64,000 bases of DNA from Sphingorhabdus sp. (GCF_023910635.1 NZ_JAAVVZ010000011.1:28866-92865), one strand, 5' to 3'; shown: positions 46,963 through 57,372, numbered from the stretch's first letter. Numbers and translations: made by a program. Notes: generated by a model from the letters alone, not told the origin.

Positions 46963-47781
46963 TTATATATGGTCGTAATTTTGATGCATTTGCGCGGCGA
47001 TTTCGCGCACCAGCTTGGCGGCGACTATGGCGGTAATGTCGTTCACGTCACGCGCGGGGTTAAGTTCGACGATGTCCGCGCCCACGATCCGCGCGCGTTG
47101 TTTGGCGATAATGGACAGGACTTCGCGGACCGTTAAGCCGCCGGGCTCTGGATGTGCCACGCCGGGCGCTTCGGACGGGTCGATGCCGTCAAGGTCAACG
47201 CTGATATATAATGGGCCGTCAAGGATGGGCACCATATTGGCGTCGAAGTTCAACATCGGCAGAATTTCGACATCGTAACGGTCCGCTTGTGCGCGGCAGT
47301 GCGTATTCAACGTGCGAATACCGACCTGCACGATATGTTTTGCATGGCCCCCTTCCATTATGCGCGCAAAAGGCGAGGCATGGCTGCGCGGATTGCCTTC
47401 GAAATCGGCATATAGATCGGGATGCGCATCAAAATGCAGGATGTTTAGCGGTCCATGCCGCGCCGCTAGCGCCGCAACGATGGGGTACGTCACCGCATGA
47501 TCACCGCCAAGCAACAGCGGGATAGCATCTGCCTCCACGCTTTGGGTCACCGCCCGCAGAATTAATGCGTCATCGGCAGCGCAGTCAACGTCCGATAAGG
47601 GCAAATCGCCAAGGTCCTTGAGCATGACGTCCGTACCAATTTCAAGGCCGGATTGCGCGGATAGATTGCCCCGGTCGCTCCATAATGCCGTGCGGATGGC
47701 CGGTGGTGCCAATGCTGCACCGCGCGCGAATGAACTGTTCTGATCAGTCGGCAAGCCGATAAGATGAATGACGGGCCCCAT
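46963..47781 (-). CDS. Arginase/agmatinase-family ureohydrolase
   Basis: The binuclear manganese motifs of the family are intact: LLLGGDHAVTYP, ILHFDAHPDLYADF, RSHASPFARIME and SVDLDGIDPSEAPGVAHPEPGGL. The enzyme hydrolyses a guanidino compound (agmatine, arginine or a relative) to urea and an amine. Substrate class cannot be assigned safely, so no symbol is given. It is upstream of the GST gene on the same strand. Its start is 40 bp from the 267-bp repeat copy B. Confidence 0.9.
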   Translation of the reverse strand: MGPVIHLIGLPTDQNSSFARGAALAPPAIRTALWSDRGNLSAQSGLEIGTDVMLKDLGDLPLSDVDCAADDALILRAVTQSVEADAIPLLLGGDHAVTYPIVAALAARHGPLNILHFDAHPDLYADFEGNPRSHASPFARIMEGGHAKHIVQVGIRTLNTHCRAQADRYDVEILPMLNFDANMVPILDGPLYISVDLDGIDPSEAPGVAHPEPGGLTVREVLSIIAKQRARIVGADIVELNPARDVNDITAIVAAKLVREIAAQMHQNYDHI

Positions 47782-47821
47782 GCCGACCGTTGTGCCCCAG
47801 CCATTGTGCCTGTCAAGAACT

Positions 47822-48088
47822 TAGGGTCAGGACCACTTAAATCCACCGTCGCGGCGTCAAAATGGCAAAGGTATCGAAGGAAAATGTCCGCCGCAGGCAG
47901 TTATTCTGCCAGCAAGGGCATTTTGCTTTGAGATCGAAGCCATTTTGGCGTCCTTCGGATTTGACCCATACTGTCCATTGCCGCGTTGGCAAGCTTGGAC
48001 TTAGAACCACTAAGCCCTGCGCTTGCCGCCTTGCACTGAACAGTATGGCCTCAAACCGCGAAGGTGGATTTAAGTGGTCCTGACCCTA
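47822..48088. repeat. TAGGGTCAGGACC-family repeat, full 267-bp copy B
   Basis: Same length, orientation and two-hairpin architecture as copy A (6462-6728), with about a dozen base differences by eye, mostly in the left hairpin and left terminal repeat. The right ~120 bp are identical except near the CCATTGC(T/C)(A/G)CG loop. It occupies most of the ~450-bp gap between the ureohydrolase gene and recA. The two full copies are 41 kb apart, so recombination or recent transposition could have kept them alike. Confidence 0.9.
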
Positions 48089-48156
48089 GCGCCCGTGCGT
48101 CCGCCGATGCAGTGAAGGCGGCAAGGGGAAGCATCTATCGACCTTCACACAAATGA

Positions 48157-48182
48157 CCCGCCCCGGGGTGGACCAGGGCGGG
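48157..48182 (-). terminator. Possible recA terminator hairpin
   Basis: CCCGCCC (48157-48163) and GGGCGGG (48176-48182) form a GC-rich stem about 45-70 nt downstream of the recA stop on the minus strand. The transcript then reads TCATTTGTG, so the T-run is weak. The rest of the gap between the repeat and recA shows nothing recognisable. Confidence 0.4.
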
Positions 48183-48227
48183 CCGAAAGCAGCAGCCTCA
48201 GGCAAGGCCGCGCTTGTTCGTCAATTC

Positions 48228-49307
48228 TTAAACGTCGTCGTCTGCGTCGGGCCCGGTCATCAGGACCTCAGCGACCTCTTCTGTCTTGCCGCGAATGGCG
48301 GCTTCCAACCGGGCCGCAACCTCCGGATTTTCGGTCAGATAGTTTTTGGAATTCTCACGACCTTGGCCAATACGGATCGAATCATAGCTAAACCAACTAC
48401 CCGATTTTTCGACCAATCCCGCCTTCACCCCCAGATCGAGCAGCTCACCCGTTTTGGAAATGCCTTCGCCATACATGATGTCAAATTCGACCTGTTTGAA
48501 TGGCGGCGCGACCTTGTTCTTCACAACCTTCACGCGGGTCGTGTTGCCTACAATATCCTCGCCTGCCTTGATCTGGCCTGTGCGGCGAATGTCCAAACGC
48601 ACCGATGCATAGAATTTCAGCGCATTGCCGCCCGTTGTGGTTTCTGGCGAACCATACATCACCCCGATCTTCATACGAATCTGGTTGATGAAGATGACCA
48701 TGCAGTTCGACCGGCTGATCGAACCTGTAATCTTGCGCAGCGCTTGGCTCATCAACCGCGCCTGCAAACCCACATGGCTGTCGCCCATTTCGCCTTCGAT
48801 TTCCGCGCGCGGGACAAGTGCCGCGACCGAGTCGATGACGATGATGTCCACGGCGTTTGAACGCACCAAAGTGTCGGCAATCTCAAGCGCTTGTTCACCC
48901 GTATCTGGCTGCGACACGATCAAATTGTCCACGTCGACGCCAAGCTTCTTCGCATAGCCGGGATCAAGCGCATGCTCTGCGTCGATAAATGCCGCCGTGC
49001 CGCCTGCTTTTTGCGCCTCTGCAATCACGTGCAGGGTCAATGTCGTCTTACCCGAACTTTCAGGGCCATAAATTTCAATCACGCGTCCCTTGGGCAATCC
49101 ACCAATGCCAAGCGCGATATCCAACCCAAGCGAACCCGTCGACACCGCATCGATACTAATCGCTTCACGACTGCCAAGCTTCATCGCCGAACCCTTGCCG
49201 AATGCGCGATCAATCTGCGCCAAGGCTGCTTCTAGGGCCTTTTCACGTTCCGAATTTTTCATACCGTTTGCCTGATTCCCATCAATTATCTTGAGACTAG
49301 CTGCCAT
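48228..49307 (-). CDS. recA: Recombinase A
   Basis: 359 aa with Walker [22 protein letters not shown], Walker [14 protein letters not shown], loop 1 [21 protein letters not shown], and loop 2 [31 protein letters not shown]. It drives strand exchange and LexA self-cleavage. The ATG at 49307 ([18 protein letters not shown]) has a strong AAGGAG and is preferred over the track start at 49382. The promoter region carries a GAAC-N7-GAAC SOS box, so it should be LexA-controlled. Confidence 0.97.
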   Translation of the reverse strand: MAASLKIIDGNQANGMKNSEREKALEAALAQIDRAFGKGSAMKLGSREAISIDAVSTGSLGLDIALGIGGLPKGRVIEIYGPESSGKTTLTLHVIAEAQKAGGTAAFIDAEHALDPGYAKKLGVDVDNLIVSQPDTGEQALEIADTLVRSNAVDIIVIDSVAALVPRAEIEGEMGDSHVGLQARLMSQALRKITGSISRSNCMVIFINQIRMKIGVMYGSPETTTGGNALKFYASVRLDIRRTGQIKAGEDIVGNTTRVKVVKNKVAPPFKQVEFDIMYGEGISKTGELLDLGVKAGLVEKSGSWFSYDSIRIGQGRENSKNYLTENPEVAARLEAAIRGKTEEVAEVLMTGPDADDDV

Positions 49308-49384
49308 TTTTCCACTCCTTAGCGTCATGCCTATTCCGAAATACTTCGTCGGAACACCACCTATGTACGCCTTCTGTTCCAAAA

Positions 49385-49399
49385 GAACAAGAGTGGAAC
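49385..49399. promoter_or_regulatory. LexA (SOS) box upstream of recA
   Basis: GAACAAGAGTGGAAC reads GTTC-N7-GTTC on the recA strand, the direct-repeat LexA site of alphaproteobacteria rather than the E. coli palindrome. It lies about 80 bp upstream of the recA start codon, in the expected promoter region. Confidence 0.85.
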
Positions 49400-49433
49400 A
49401 AATAAATTTACATCTTGTATTTCAATATCTAAT

Positions 49434-51842
49434 CTAATCGTCCTTCGCAAGCGCATCGTGAACCGCTTCGGCAATTTGCTGGACGGAAAACGGCTTAGCC
49501 AAGAAAGCGACATTGTCGAGGCTGATCGTTTCGCGCAATTGCTCCTCTGCATAGCCAGATATGAACAGCAACCGGATATCGCCATAACTTTCGCGCAATC
49601 GCCGTGCCATGGATGGCCCATCCAAATTGGGCATCACGACATCGGATACGACCAAGTCGTAACGCTTCCCGTCGGCGAAGAGTTCAAGTGCTTGTTCACC
49701 ATCATTCGCGGTTTCCACCACATAGCCTTGCCGGACCAGCGCCCGTTCGGCCACGGCGCGCACCATGTCCTCATCCTCAACGATTAATATCCTGCCGCTG
49801 CCCCAAAGGTCCTTTGGCTTGTACAATTCGCGCCTCGTGACTTCAGGCGTTGGAATTTCGCCCCGGTGGACCGGCAGGAAGATGTCAAACCGCGTTCCAT
49901 TTTGCAGTTGGGAGTCTGCAAAAATAAATCCGCCAGATTGTTTGACGATGCCATATACCGTTGACAGGCCAAGCCCTGTGCCTTTGCCCATTTCCTTGGT
50001 CGTAAAAAACGGTTCGAATATCTTCGACAGATTTTCTTTCGGGATGCCAACGCCGCTGTCTTCGACAGACAGTTGGACATAATCACCTATTGGTAAAAAC
50101 TCTCTGCCCATTGCGGCAACTTCGCTTTGGCTGACAGCGACGGTGCTGATGTGTACGACGCCACCCTTGGGCATAGCGTCACGCGCATTCACGCCCAGGT
50201 TGATGATAACTTGTTCAAGCTGCCCCGGGTCAGCCCGCACTGCGCCAACGCCGCGCCCATGATGCACCTCAAGCCGCACGGTTTCGCCCAAAAGTCGCTT
50301 CAACAGGCTGGAGACATCGGCCACCACATTGGCGAGTTGCAGGATTTGCGGACGCAGGGTCTGCTGACGCGAAAAGGCCAGTAACTGGCGCGTCAGGCTG
50401 GCCGCGCGGTTGGAGTTATTCTTAATCTGCTGGATATCGTCATAATCGCTGTCGCCCGGCTGATGTCGCAACAGCATCAGGTCGCAATAGCCAATGATCG
50501 CAGTCAGGATATTGTTAAAGTCATGCGCGACGCCACCTGCAAGCTGGCCAATGGATTCCATCTTGGTCTGCTGCGCGACTTGGCGTTTCAGTGTAATCTC
50601 TTCGCTATTATCCTTCAGCCCGAGCAGCACCGCAGCCTCACCTAGTCCGCGCACGCCAGCGATCGACAAAGCGATCACCTCGTCGGGCCGCTCCTTCAGC
50701 CGAATGGCGATATCGCCTGAAGTTACTGCGCCGCTGCCGTAGCGCCGAATGCTATCAAGGACCGCGCCTTTGTCCTCGTTGATGACAAGATCGCCCGGAT
50801 AAGGCGGCAATTTATCTGCCTGCACATCAAGCACGCGCGCGAAGGCGTCATTGGCAAACAGGAACCGTCCGTCGCGATCAACCAGCGCAAGCCCAAGTGG
50901 AAGCGTCGACAGCAATTGTTCCACATGCGCCAGCGCCAAACCGCGATCAACTTTCACGCCTTCTTCATCGACCGCGAGCAAAAGCGCTGCGCTTTCGGCA
51001 TTTTCTTCGTTCAAAGGCACGTGCAGCAACCGGATCGGCAAACCCCGGCGCCCCTCGCGTTCAAAGTATACGCTACCTTTTTCATCCATTCGGACAAAAT
51101 CGGCAAAGAGCTGACCAAGAATAGGCTCCATATCCGTGCCCGTCGCGCGCAATGCAAAGGCGGCATTGGCCGCACGCACTGCGCCATCCGCGCTAACGGC
51201 GACCGCCATCACGCCGCTGCTGGACATCGCCCGGCCAATGCGCCCCGTAATCACCTCAATCGCGCGGTGTTCAATGGCGATCTCCTCTACCGCCGCCAAA
51301 TGCCACAACAGATATTCATCGGCCATGCCTGCTCGAGCAACCTTTACGCGGAAGGTTCTGCCATCTTGAACGATCGTTGCGATATCCGTGCTTCCGTCGC
51401 GCCATGCGGCACGACCTGCGGCAACAAGCAATGCACGATTGGCGTCATCGACGCCAAGGTCTGGTGGCGCTTTCAATCCCGGAAAGGCTATTGTGTAATG
51501 GTCATTGGCGCAGACCAAACGGCCTGCCCGGTCGCTGATCGCAATGGCAGCATTGCTCATCTGAGTCGCGGCATGGGTTATCGACCAATCAGGCACCGAC
51601 AATTCAGACGCGCTGTCGACAGAAGGCCCGCTGCGGAAAAAATGAATGACGCCGACGGTGGCGATTATCGTTGCAGCGCATGATCCCAACAGGATGATAT
51701 TTTCCGTCGAAAACCACACAATTGTGAGCGACAATATGGTTGCCAGCACCACGACCCCGAGCTTTTGAAAATCCAGCCGCGGATAGGCATCGACATCCCC
51801 GCCAAGCATCTGAAAATCAGTCGGCGACGGTATCTTGTTCAA
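49434..51842 (-). CDS. cckA: Hybrid sensor histidine kinase CckA
   Basis: 802 aa. Two N-terminal membrane helices (LGVVVLATILSLTIVWF; IILLGSCAATIIATVGVIHFF) are followed by PAS-like sensor domains (about 90-420). HisKA has the phospho-acceptor in LAGGVAHDFNNILTAIIGYCDL. The HATPase has NLGVNARDAMPKGG, DSGVGIP and GTGLGLSTVYGIVKQSGG. The C-terminal receiver has Asp in LVVSDVVMPNLDGPSM and Lys in AFLAKPFS. The domain order and H-box are those of CckA, the top kinase of the CtrA cell-cycle phosphorelay. The start is a TTG at 51842 with AAGGGG upstream. It precedes recA. Confidence 0.94.
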   Translation of the reverse strand: MNKIPSPTDFQMLGGDVDAYPRLDFQKLGVVVLATILSLTIVWFSTENIILLGSCAATIIATVGVIHFFRSGPSVDSASELSVPDWSITHAATQMSNAAIAISDRAGRLVCANDHYTIAFPGLKAPPDLGVDDANRALLVAAGRAAWRDGSTDIATIVQDGRTFRVKVARAGMADEYLLWHLAAVEEIAIEHRAIEVITGRIGRAMSSSGVMAVAVSADGAVRAANAAFALRATGTDMEPILGQLFADFVRMDEKGSVYFEREGRRGLPIRLLHVPLNEENAESAALLLAVDEEGVKVDRGLALAHVEQLLSTLPLGLALVDRDGRFLFANDAFARVLDVQADKLPPYPGDLVINEDKGAVLDSIRRYGSGAVTSGDIAIRLKERPDEVIALSIAGVRGLGEAAVLLGLKDNSEEITLKRQVAQQTKMESIGQLAGGVAHDFNNILTAIIGYCDLMLLRHQPGDSDYDDIQQIKNNSNRAASLTRQLLAFSRQQTLRPQILQLANVVADVSSLLKRLLGETVRLEVHHGRGVGAVRADPGQLEQVIINLGVNARDAMPKGGVVHISTVAVSQSEVAAMGREFLPIGDYVQLSVEDSGVGIPKENLSKIFEPFFTTKEMGKGTGLGLSTVYGIVKQSGGFIFADSQLQNGTRFDIFLPVHRGEIPTPEVTRRELYKPKDLWGSGRILIVEDEDMVRAVAERALVRQGYVVETANDGEQALELFADGKRYDLVVSDVVMPNLDGPSMARRLRESYGDIRLLFISGYAEEQLRETISLDNVAFLAKPFSVQQIAEAVHDALAKDD

Positions 51843-51979
51843 AACGGCCCCTTACCCGATAAAATCGCGCGGCGCAGACTTAAAGCACAGTTTACCATAG
51901 CCATGGGCTGGAACGCATCGCACCGTTTGTCAAGATTTCGTGATCGCCATGCAGGTTCTGCCTCGAACTTACCGAAACT

Positions 51980-52546
51980 TCATCTGCCCGACAGAAGTGA
52001 CTTCGACCGACGACGCCATTTGGCACTTATGCGCCAACGCCAAAACCAGGCGGAGATGAAATAGCCAACGGCGGCCATCACAATCGAAATAATTGCCAGC
52101 CCAGCTATCCCCTGAACAAGTGCAAGCGGCGCTTCATTCCAGACATAATCACCCCAAGCGGATAATGGCGCAGCCGTTTCAATGAGTTCATAAAATCGCC
52201 CGGAACCATTGTTTAACCGCAAAACGGATTCACCGACATAGATCGACCCGAAGAGGATAAACGGCGTGGTCGCTGGCATACTGAGAAAAGTCATCGCCGC
52301 GCCGATTGGAATATTGGCACGGAACGGCAGCGCCAATAATGCTACGCCAGCAATTTGGACACCGGGTATCAGCAGGAAAATGCCGACGAGCAGGCCAAGC
52401 GCGACGCCGCGCGGCACCGAACGGCGCGTAAATCGCCACAATGCCGGGTGGAAAACGCGTTGCGCAAAAGGACGCAGAAAACGGCTGCGTTCAAAGCTGT
52501 CGCGAGTCGGCGCTTGCTTATGTAACCAGGCGTTGAATTTGCTCAT
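51980..52546 (-). CDS. DUF2062 membrane protein
   Basis: 188 aa. A basic N-terminus ([35 protein letters not shown]) is followed by hydrophobic helices with the conserved IPGVQI and [23 protein letters not shown] segments of DUF2062. Its biochemical role is unknown. It is coupled to smpB by an ATGA overlap (52543-52546) and ends the dapA-smpB-DUF2062 transcript. The ~135 nt between it and cckA hold no recognisable feature. Confidence 0.88.
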   Translation of the reverse strand: MSKFNAWLHKQAPTRDSFERSRFLRPFAQRVFHPALWRFTRRSVPRGVALGLLVGIFLLIPGVQIAGVALLALPFRANIPIGAAMTFLSMPATTPFILFGSIYVGESVLRLNNGSGRFYELIETAAPLSAWGDYVWNEAPLALVQGIAGLAIISIVMAAVGYFISAWFWRWRISAKWRRRSKSLLSGR

Positions 52547-53025
52547 CCGCGATCCCGCATAATTCGTCCTTGTTCGCGCTTCCAGTCACGCTCTTTTTCC
52601 GTCGCACGCTTGTCTGGGGCCTTTTTGCCCTTTGCCAAAGCCAGTTCCACTTTCGCCCGGCCCCGGCCATTGAAGTAAATCGACAGCGGCACGAGCGTCA
52701 TACCTTGACGCATAACCGCTCCATGCAGCTTATTTATTTCACGTTCATTAAGTAGCAACTTGCGCGGGCGCTTCGGTTCGTGATTGAAGCGGTTGCCATG
52801 ACTGAATTCAGGAATATTGGCATTAATCAGCCAAATTTGATCATCACGAACTTCGGCGTAACTCTCGGCAATTGACCCCTCGCCAAAGCGTAACGACTTT
52901 ACCTCCGTACCAGTCAGGACAATGCCAGCTTCATATTTGTCATCGATATGAAAATCATAGCGCGCCCGCCGGTTTTCGGCGACCGTTTTGACCTTGTTAA
53001 ATGCTTCCGGCTTTGGACGAGTCAT
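52543..53025 (-). CDS. smpB: SsrA-binding protein
   Basis: 160 aa with the OB-fold sequence [41 protein letters not shown] and the segment [28 protein letters not shown]. The basic C-terminal tail is [26 protein letters not shown]. It binds tmRNA and brings it to stalled ribosomes. Its ATG shares one base with the dapA stop (TGATG). No tmRNA gene was seen in the window. Confidence 0.96.
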   Translation of the reverse strand: MTRPKPEAFNKVKTVAENRRARYDFHIDDKYEAGIVLTGTEVKSLRFGEGSIAESYAEVRDDQIWLINANIPEFSHGNRFNHEPKRPRKLLLNEREINKLHGAVMRQGMTLVPLSIYFNGRGRAKVELALAKGKKAPDKRATEKERDWKREQGRIMRDRG

Positions 53026-53900
53026 CAGATCAGACCTGCATTCTCCAAAGCGGCATCAACCTGACGGCGGCTCGTCTCACTCGGCGGTGTCATTGGCAAA
53101 CGCAACTCCGTCGGGAAGCCTTCGATTACCTGAGACAGAGCATATTTGATTGGACCGGGGGACGCATCAGAAAACAATGCCAAATGCAAGGGATAGAGTT
53201 TGTCGTTCAGCTTGCGCGCCAAATCATAGTCACCCGATGCACAAGCCGCCTGAAACTCTGCGCATAGCTTCGGCGCGACATTCGCCGTCACCGAAATACA
53301 GCCTTTGCCACCTGCTGCGTTGAACGCGAGCGACTGTTCATCGACGCCTGACAACAGACAGAAGTCCGGCCCACAGGCCAAACGGTGGTCGGTGACACGC
53401 GGCATGTCGCCACTGGCATCCTTAATGCCGATTATGGTTGGCAACTTTGCCAGACGGGCGACGGTTTCCGGCTTGATATCCGTCACCGTGCGCGCCGGCA
53501 CATTGTAGAGCAGTATCGGCAGATCGTTCTTTTTCGTCATATGTTCGAAATGCGCGTAAATGCCCTCTTGATTTGGCCGGTTGTAATAAGGCGCAACCAC
53601 AAGCCCAGCGGCGGCCCCGCTTTTCTTAGAAAAGTTGAGGTGCAGGACAGCGTTGTTTGTGTCGTTTGAACCGCAACCCGCGATGACAGGCACGCGCCCA
53701 GCGGCTTGCTCGATGCATATCTCAATGACACGATGATGCTCCGCGTTAGACAGTGTCGACGCCTCTCCAGTGGTTCCTGCGGGCACAAGCGCGCTTGAGC
53801 CTTGCTCGATTTGCCAATCGATTATCGCACGAAAATGCTTTTCGCTAAACGCTCCGTCGCAAAAAGGAGTCACTAGAGCCGGTATTGATCCGGAAAACAT
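53025..53900 (-). CDS. dapA: 4-hydroxy-tetrahydrodipicolinate synthase
   Basis: 291 aa. [10 protein letters not shown] starts the TIM barrel. [14 protein letters not shown] is the pyruvate-binding Thr-Thr loop, [12 protein letters not shown] carries the catalytic Tyr, and [14 protein letters not shown] contains the Schiff-base Lys. It joins pyruvate and aspartate semialdehyde in lysine and diaminopimelate synthesis. It is the first gene of a minus-strand operon with smpB and DUF2062, divergent from the lytic transglycosylase gene. Confidence 0.95.
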   Translation of the reverse strand: MFSGSIPALVTPFCDGAFSEKHFRAIIDWQIEQGSSALVPAGTTGEASTLSNAEHHRVIEICIEQAAGRVPVIAGCGSNDTNNAVLHLNFSKKSGAAAGLVVAPYYNRPNQEGIYAHFEHMTKKNDLPILLYNVPARTVTDIKPETVARLAKLPTIIGIKDASGDMPRVTDHRLACGPDFCLLSGVDEQSLAFNAAGGKGCISVTANVAPKLCAEFQAACASGDYDLARKLNDKLYPLHLALFSDASPGPIKYALSQVIEGFPTELRLPMTPPSETSRRQVDAALENAGLI

Positions 53901-53987
53901 ATAACAGGACTTCCATTCTGATCCAAATTGAACGCTAAGCTTAATATAGTCGCTTGTTCAGCGATTGATAAGTTTGAGGTCCATAAT

Positions 53988-56015
53988 ATGTCCGGCATGG
54001 TAAAGCACCTTCTTTCAGCATCGGCTCTCATTATTTCATTTGCTGCGCTCGCCTCCGCGCAGCAATCCGATGGTATCATATGGAAACCCGGCACTGGCGG
54101 TGGACAAATGTCCGCGCCATCTGGACAACCACTGTCTACACCCGTCATTTACGACCCAAGCGAGGGCAAAATCCCCGCCGCGCTGCAGCGTTGGAAAATG
54201 TTAAGCGCACCCGGCAATTTCAGCTTTAACGATTATGCATCATTCCTCATGCTTTACCCGGATTGGCCAAATGCGGACGACATGCGCAAAAAGGCGGAAC
54301 AGGCGATAAATCCCCTGTCTTACTCTCCAAACCAAGTAGTGGCTTATTTTGACCGCTTGCCGCCAGTCACCAATGAAGGCCGCGCAAAATTTGCATTGGC
54401 GCTGGATAGCGTTGGCGACAAGGCGCGTGCCGAAACACAAGCGCGCGAAGCTTGGCGCGGTGGCGCGCTGAGCGACGAAGATGAAGGTCGGGTTTTCCGC
54501 ATTGCCAGCGGCACCCTGACATCCGCCGACCATGATGCACGAATCGACCGGCTGCTCTGGTCAGGATCGACGCGCGCCGCCGAACGTTGGATCGCATTCA
54601 CCTCGCCGCAGCGCCGCCCTGCGTTTGTCGCTGCGCTTGCAACGCGGATGAAGGCACAAGATGCCGACTTGAAGGTGCAAGAGGCAGGCGTTTTTGCGAA
54701 TAACGAAGCCAGTCTGCTGGCGGCGCGGGCGGACGCGATGCGTGATGCTGGTAACGGCTTTGCTGTGCGCGAATTGCTTGCAAACCGCGGGAATCTGGTC
54801 GCACCGGTGCCCGTCCCCAAGGATTGGTACCAATTGCTACTCACGCATGCCCGCGCTGCCGAAATGGACGGCCAGTATGACGTGGCATATCGCATCGCCT
54901 CGCGTGTGGACGACGCCATCCCTGCTGGCCTTGTCATGGCGGATCAGGATCTGCCGACGCGTGATCGCTATACCAGCCTTACTTGGCTGGCCGGATCGGT
55001 GGCTATGGACCGTTTGGGCCGCCCGCGTGATGCCGTAAGCATGTTCGAACGCTATGCGACTGCCGCAAAAACCGCACAAACCCGATCAAAGGGTTTTTAT
55101 TGGGCGGGCAAGGCCGCAGCAAAGGCTGGCGACCCGTCAAGCGCGACGCTTTATTATGAACAAGCAGCGGCATATTATGAAAGCTTTTTTGGCCAGTTGT
55201 CTTTGGAGCAGCTGCGTCGTGCCTTACCGCAAGTTCCGCGCGTGGCAGCTACCCCGCCTGTTCTGGCGGACGGGAATCTTCCCCCTGTGCATTTGGCGGC
55301 GGCGCTGGCCGCAAAATATGGTAGCTGGCGTGACCAAAGCAATTTTTTCAGAGCCATTGCCCGCCACGCGGATGACCGTGACGCATATACCGCTGCGATT
55401 GGCCTTTCGCAAGCGCTTGGCCGTCCCGATTTAGCTGTCATGGCGGGTCGTGCAGCGCGCACCGATGGCATCCCCGATTTGCTGGGTAACAGCTACCCCA
55501 CCGTCAATGTTCCAGCGGCGCATAGTCAGACTTGGACGCTCGCCCATGCGATCATGCGTCAGGAAAGCCAGTTTGACCGCGCCGCCGTCAGCCACGCAGG
55601 AGCACGCGGCCTGATGCAATTGATGCCCGGAACCGCGCGGGAGACATCGGGCAAAATCTCAATGGCCTATCGTCCTGATGCGCTGACCGTTGATACCGAT
55701 TACAACATCGCCTTGGGTGCCACCTATATTGAGCGCATGCTCGATTATTATGACGGAAGCTATCCCTTGGCCATTGCCGCATATAATGGCGGTCCGGGTA
55801 ACGTGAACAAATGGCTCCGCGCCTATGGCGACCCACGCACAGGCAGCATCGATATGATGGATTGGATTGAGAAAATCCCGCTCAGCGAAACCCGCGATTA
55901 TGTCTACCGCGTTTTGGAAAATGCGGTGATGTATGACCATCTCCACCCCGAAAAGGCACGGGTGCAGTCATCTACGCCACTTAGCGCCTATTTGGGCAAG
56001 TCTACGCCGGGTTAA
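53988..56015 (+). CDS. slt: Soluble lytic murein transglycosylase (Slt70-like)
   Basis: From the ATG at 53988 (GAGG upstream) the protein is 675 aa with a signal peptide (MVKHLLSASALIISFAALASAQQ). A long alpha-helical superhelix of TPR-like units follows. The C-terminal lysozyme-like domain shows the catalytic Glu in HAIMRQESQFDRAAVSHAGARGLMQLMPGTARE and the motif GATYIERMLDYYDGSYPLAIAAYNGGPGNVNKW. It cleaves peptidoglycan glycan strands to 1,6-anhydro ends in the periplasm. The track start at 53928 is a TTG. Confidence 0.93.
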   Translation: MSGMVKHLLSASALIISFAALASAQQSDGIIWKPGTGGGQMSAPSGQPLSTPVIYDPSEGKIPAALQRWKMLSAPGNFSFNDYASFLMLYPDWPNADDMRKKAEQAINPLSYSPNQVVAYFDRLPPVTNEGRAKFALALDSVGDKARAETQAREAWRGGALSDEDEGRVFRIASGTLTSADHDARIDRLLWSGSTRAAERWIAFTSPQRRPAFVAALATRMKAQDADLKVQEAGVFANNEASLLAARADAMRDAGNGFAVRELLANRGNLVAPVPVPKDWYQLLLTHARAAEMDGQYDVAYRIASRVDDAIPAGLVMADQDLPTRDRYTSLTWLAGSVAMDRLGRPRDAVSMFERYATAAKTAQTRSKGFYWAGKAAAKAGDPSSATLYYEQAAAYYESFFGQLSLEQLRRALPQVPRVAATPPVLADGNLPPVHLAAALAAKYGSWRDQSNFFRAIARHADDRDAYTAAIGLSQALGRPDLAVMAGRAARTDGIPDLLGNSYPTVNVPAAHSQTWTLAHAIMRQESQFDRAAVSHAGARGLMQLMPGTARETSGKISMAYRPDALTVDTDYNIALGATYIERMLDYYDGSYPLAIAAYNGGPGNVNKWLRAYGDPRTGSIDMMDWIEKIPLSETRDYVYRVLENAVMYDHLHPEKARVQSSTPLSAYLGKSTPG

Positions 56016-56116
56016 CATCCGCCCTTTCGTGCCGGGCGCAGTCACGGCACCGCAAGGTTGTGCGGCGCGTCTGGGGTCTCTCGACTCTCCTCGACCCGAA
56101 CGGCTAAGGCAGATGT

Positions 56117-56605
56117 ATGGCCGAGCGCACCAACCCGATCACCCCAGCCGGATTCGCGGCCTTGCGCGAACGCTATGAACAACTATTCGCCATCGACCGC
56201 CCAGCAGTCGTCGAAATCGTCCATTGGGCCGCCGGCAATGGCGACCGAAGCGAGAATGGCGATTATATCTATGGCCGCCAGAAACTGCGCGCGATTGACC
56301 GGGAATTGGGTCAGTTGTCCAAAAAGATGAAAGTCGCGCAAATACTCGACCCATCCAAGCAAGAGGACCGAAGCCGCATATTCTTTGGTGCGTGCGTCAC
56401 GATTGCGGATGTCGATGACATGGAACGCACGATCACAATCCTTGGTGATGACGAAGCAGATGCCAGCAACGGACGCATAGGCTGGAACGCGCCGCTTTCC
56501 CGCGCCCTACGCGGGGCGCGCGTGGGTGATGTCAAAACCGTAAATTTGCCCACAGGGCCCAAAGAATGGGAAGTATTACGTATAGACTATCCCTTGGGGG
56601 AATAG
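56117..56605 (+). CDS. greB: Transcription elongation factor GreB
   Basis: 162 aa. The N-terminal coiled coil is NPITPAGFAALRERYEQLFAIDRPAVVEIVHWAAGNGDRSENGDYIYGRQKLRAIDREL, with the acidic Asp/Glu tip. The C-terminal FKBP-like domain contains NGRIGWNAPLSRALRGARVGDV. The YGRQKLR signature separates GreB from GreA. It stimulates transcript cleavage by backtracked RNA polymerase. It overlaps the end of the convergent ppk2 gene by 19 bp. Confidence 0.93.
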   Translation: MAERTNPITPAGFAALRERYEQLFAIDRPAVVEIVHWAAGNGDRSENGDYIYGRQKLRAIDRELGQLSKKMKVAQILDPSKQEDRSRIFFGACVTIADVDDMERTITILGDDEADASNGRIGWNAPLSRALRGARVGDVKTVNLPTGPKEWEVLRIDYPLGE

Positions 56606-57372
56606 CCAATCGTCCGCTGCGCCAACGCCACGACCGCTGGATCGGCGTCCGGAAACTCCTGCGGCACGCTCTTCTCTAATTCTGCGATCACATGCGAAAG
56701 GACCGCTATTCGCGCCGCCTTTTGATTATTGCCGTCAACAACGGTCCAGGGTGCCCAATGCGTATGCGTGCGCTTGAACATATCCTTTAGCGCGTCGAGA
56801 TATTGCTCCCGCTTTTCGCGATTGCGAAAATCTTCTGCAGTGACTTTCCACCTTTTGGTTGGATCATCCAGCCGTTCGATCAGAACCTTGTCTTGTGTTT
56901 CGGCGGTCACATGCAGGAATATCTTGATAATCTTTGTGCCGATTTCGCCTTGGCGCGATTCAAATTCGTTGATTTCGTCATAACCGCGCCGCCATTCGGC
57001 TTCGGTGCAAAATCCCTCCACACGCTCCACAAGCACGCGGCCGTAGTGACTTCTGTCCCAAATGCTGATTTCCTGTTTGCCCGGCAATTTGTTCCAGAAG
57101 CGCCACAGGAAATGCTTGTCCTTTTCTTCTAAAGTCGGCGCAGAAATCGGGAAGACCTGATAAAAACGCGGGTCAAGCAAAGAGGTCATGCGCTTAATTG
57201 CGCCGCCCTTGCCTGCGGCATCCCAGCCTTCGAATATGATTAAAGTGCGCGCCTCATGCAGGATGTGCAGTGCTTGTAGCTCGGACAAGCGATCCTGAAG
57301 GCTTTTCAGGTCCTTGTCATATGAGCCATCATAAATTTTGCCGGCTTCAAACTTGGAAAGGTCAATGGACAT
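56587..57372 (-). CDS. ppk2: Polyphosphate kinase 2 family protein
   Basis: Walker A is LIIFEGWDAAGKGGAIKRM, the lid and Walker B region is WRFWNKLPGKQEISIWDRSHYGRVLVERVEGF, and RWKVTAEDFRNREKREQY is also present. These mark a one-domain PPK2, which moves phosphate between polyphosphate and nucleotides. The ATG at 57372 (MSIDLSKFEAGKIYDG, GGAAAG upstream) gives 261 aa; the track start at 57468 reaches back to the aspS stop and is not favoured. It lies downstream of aspS on the same strand. Preference for ADP, AMP or GDP cannot be read. Confidence 0.9.
   Translation of the reverse strand: MSIDLSKFEAGKIYDGSYDKDLKSLQDRLSELQALHILHEARTLIIFEGWDAAGKGGAIKRMTSLLDPRFYQVFPISAPTLEEKDKHFLWRFWNKLPGKQEISIWDRSHYGRVLVERVEGFCTEAEWRRGYDEINEFESRQGEIGTKIIKIFLHVTAETQDKVLIERLDDPTKRWKVTAEDFRNREKREQYLDALKDMFKRTHTHWAPWTVVDGNNQKAARIAVLSHVIAELEKSVPQEFPDADPAVVALAQRTIGYSPKG

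Noticed and set aside
47562-47846. 94-aa minus-strand ORF extending the ureohydrolase region into the repeat
   Set aside because: It reads the ureohydrolase start region in another frame and enters the 267-bp repeat; no motif or start signal supports it.
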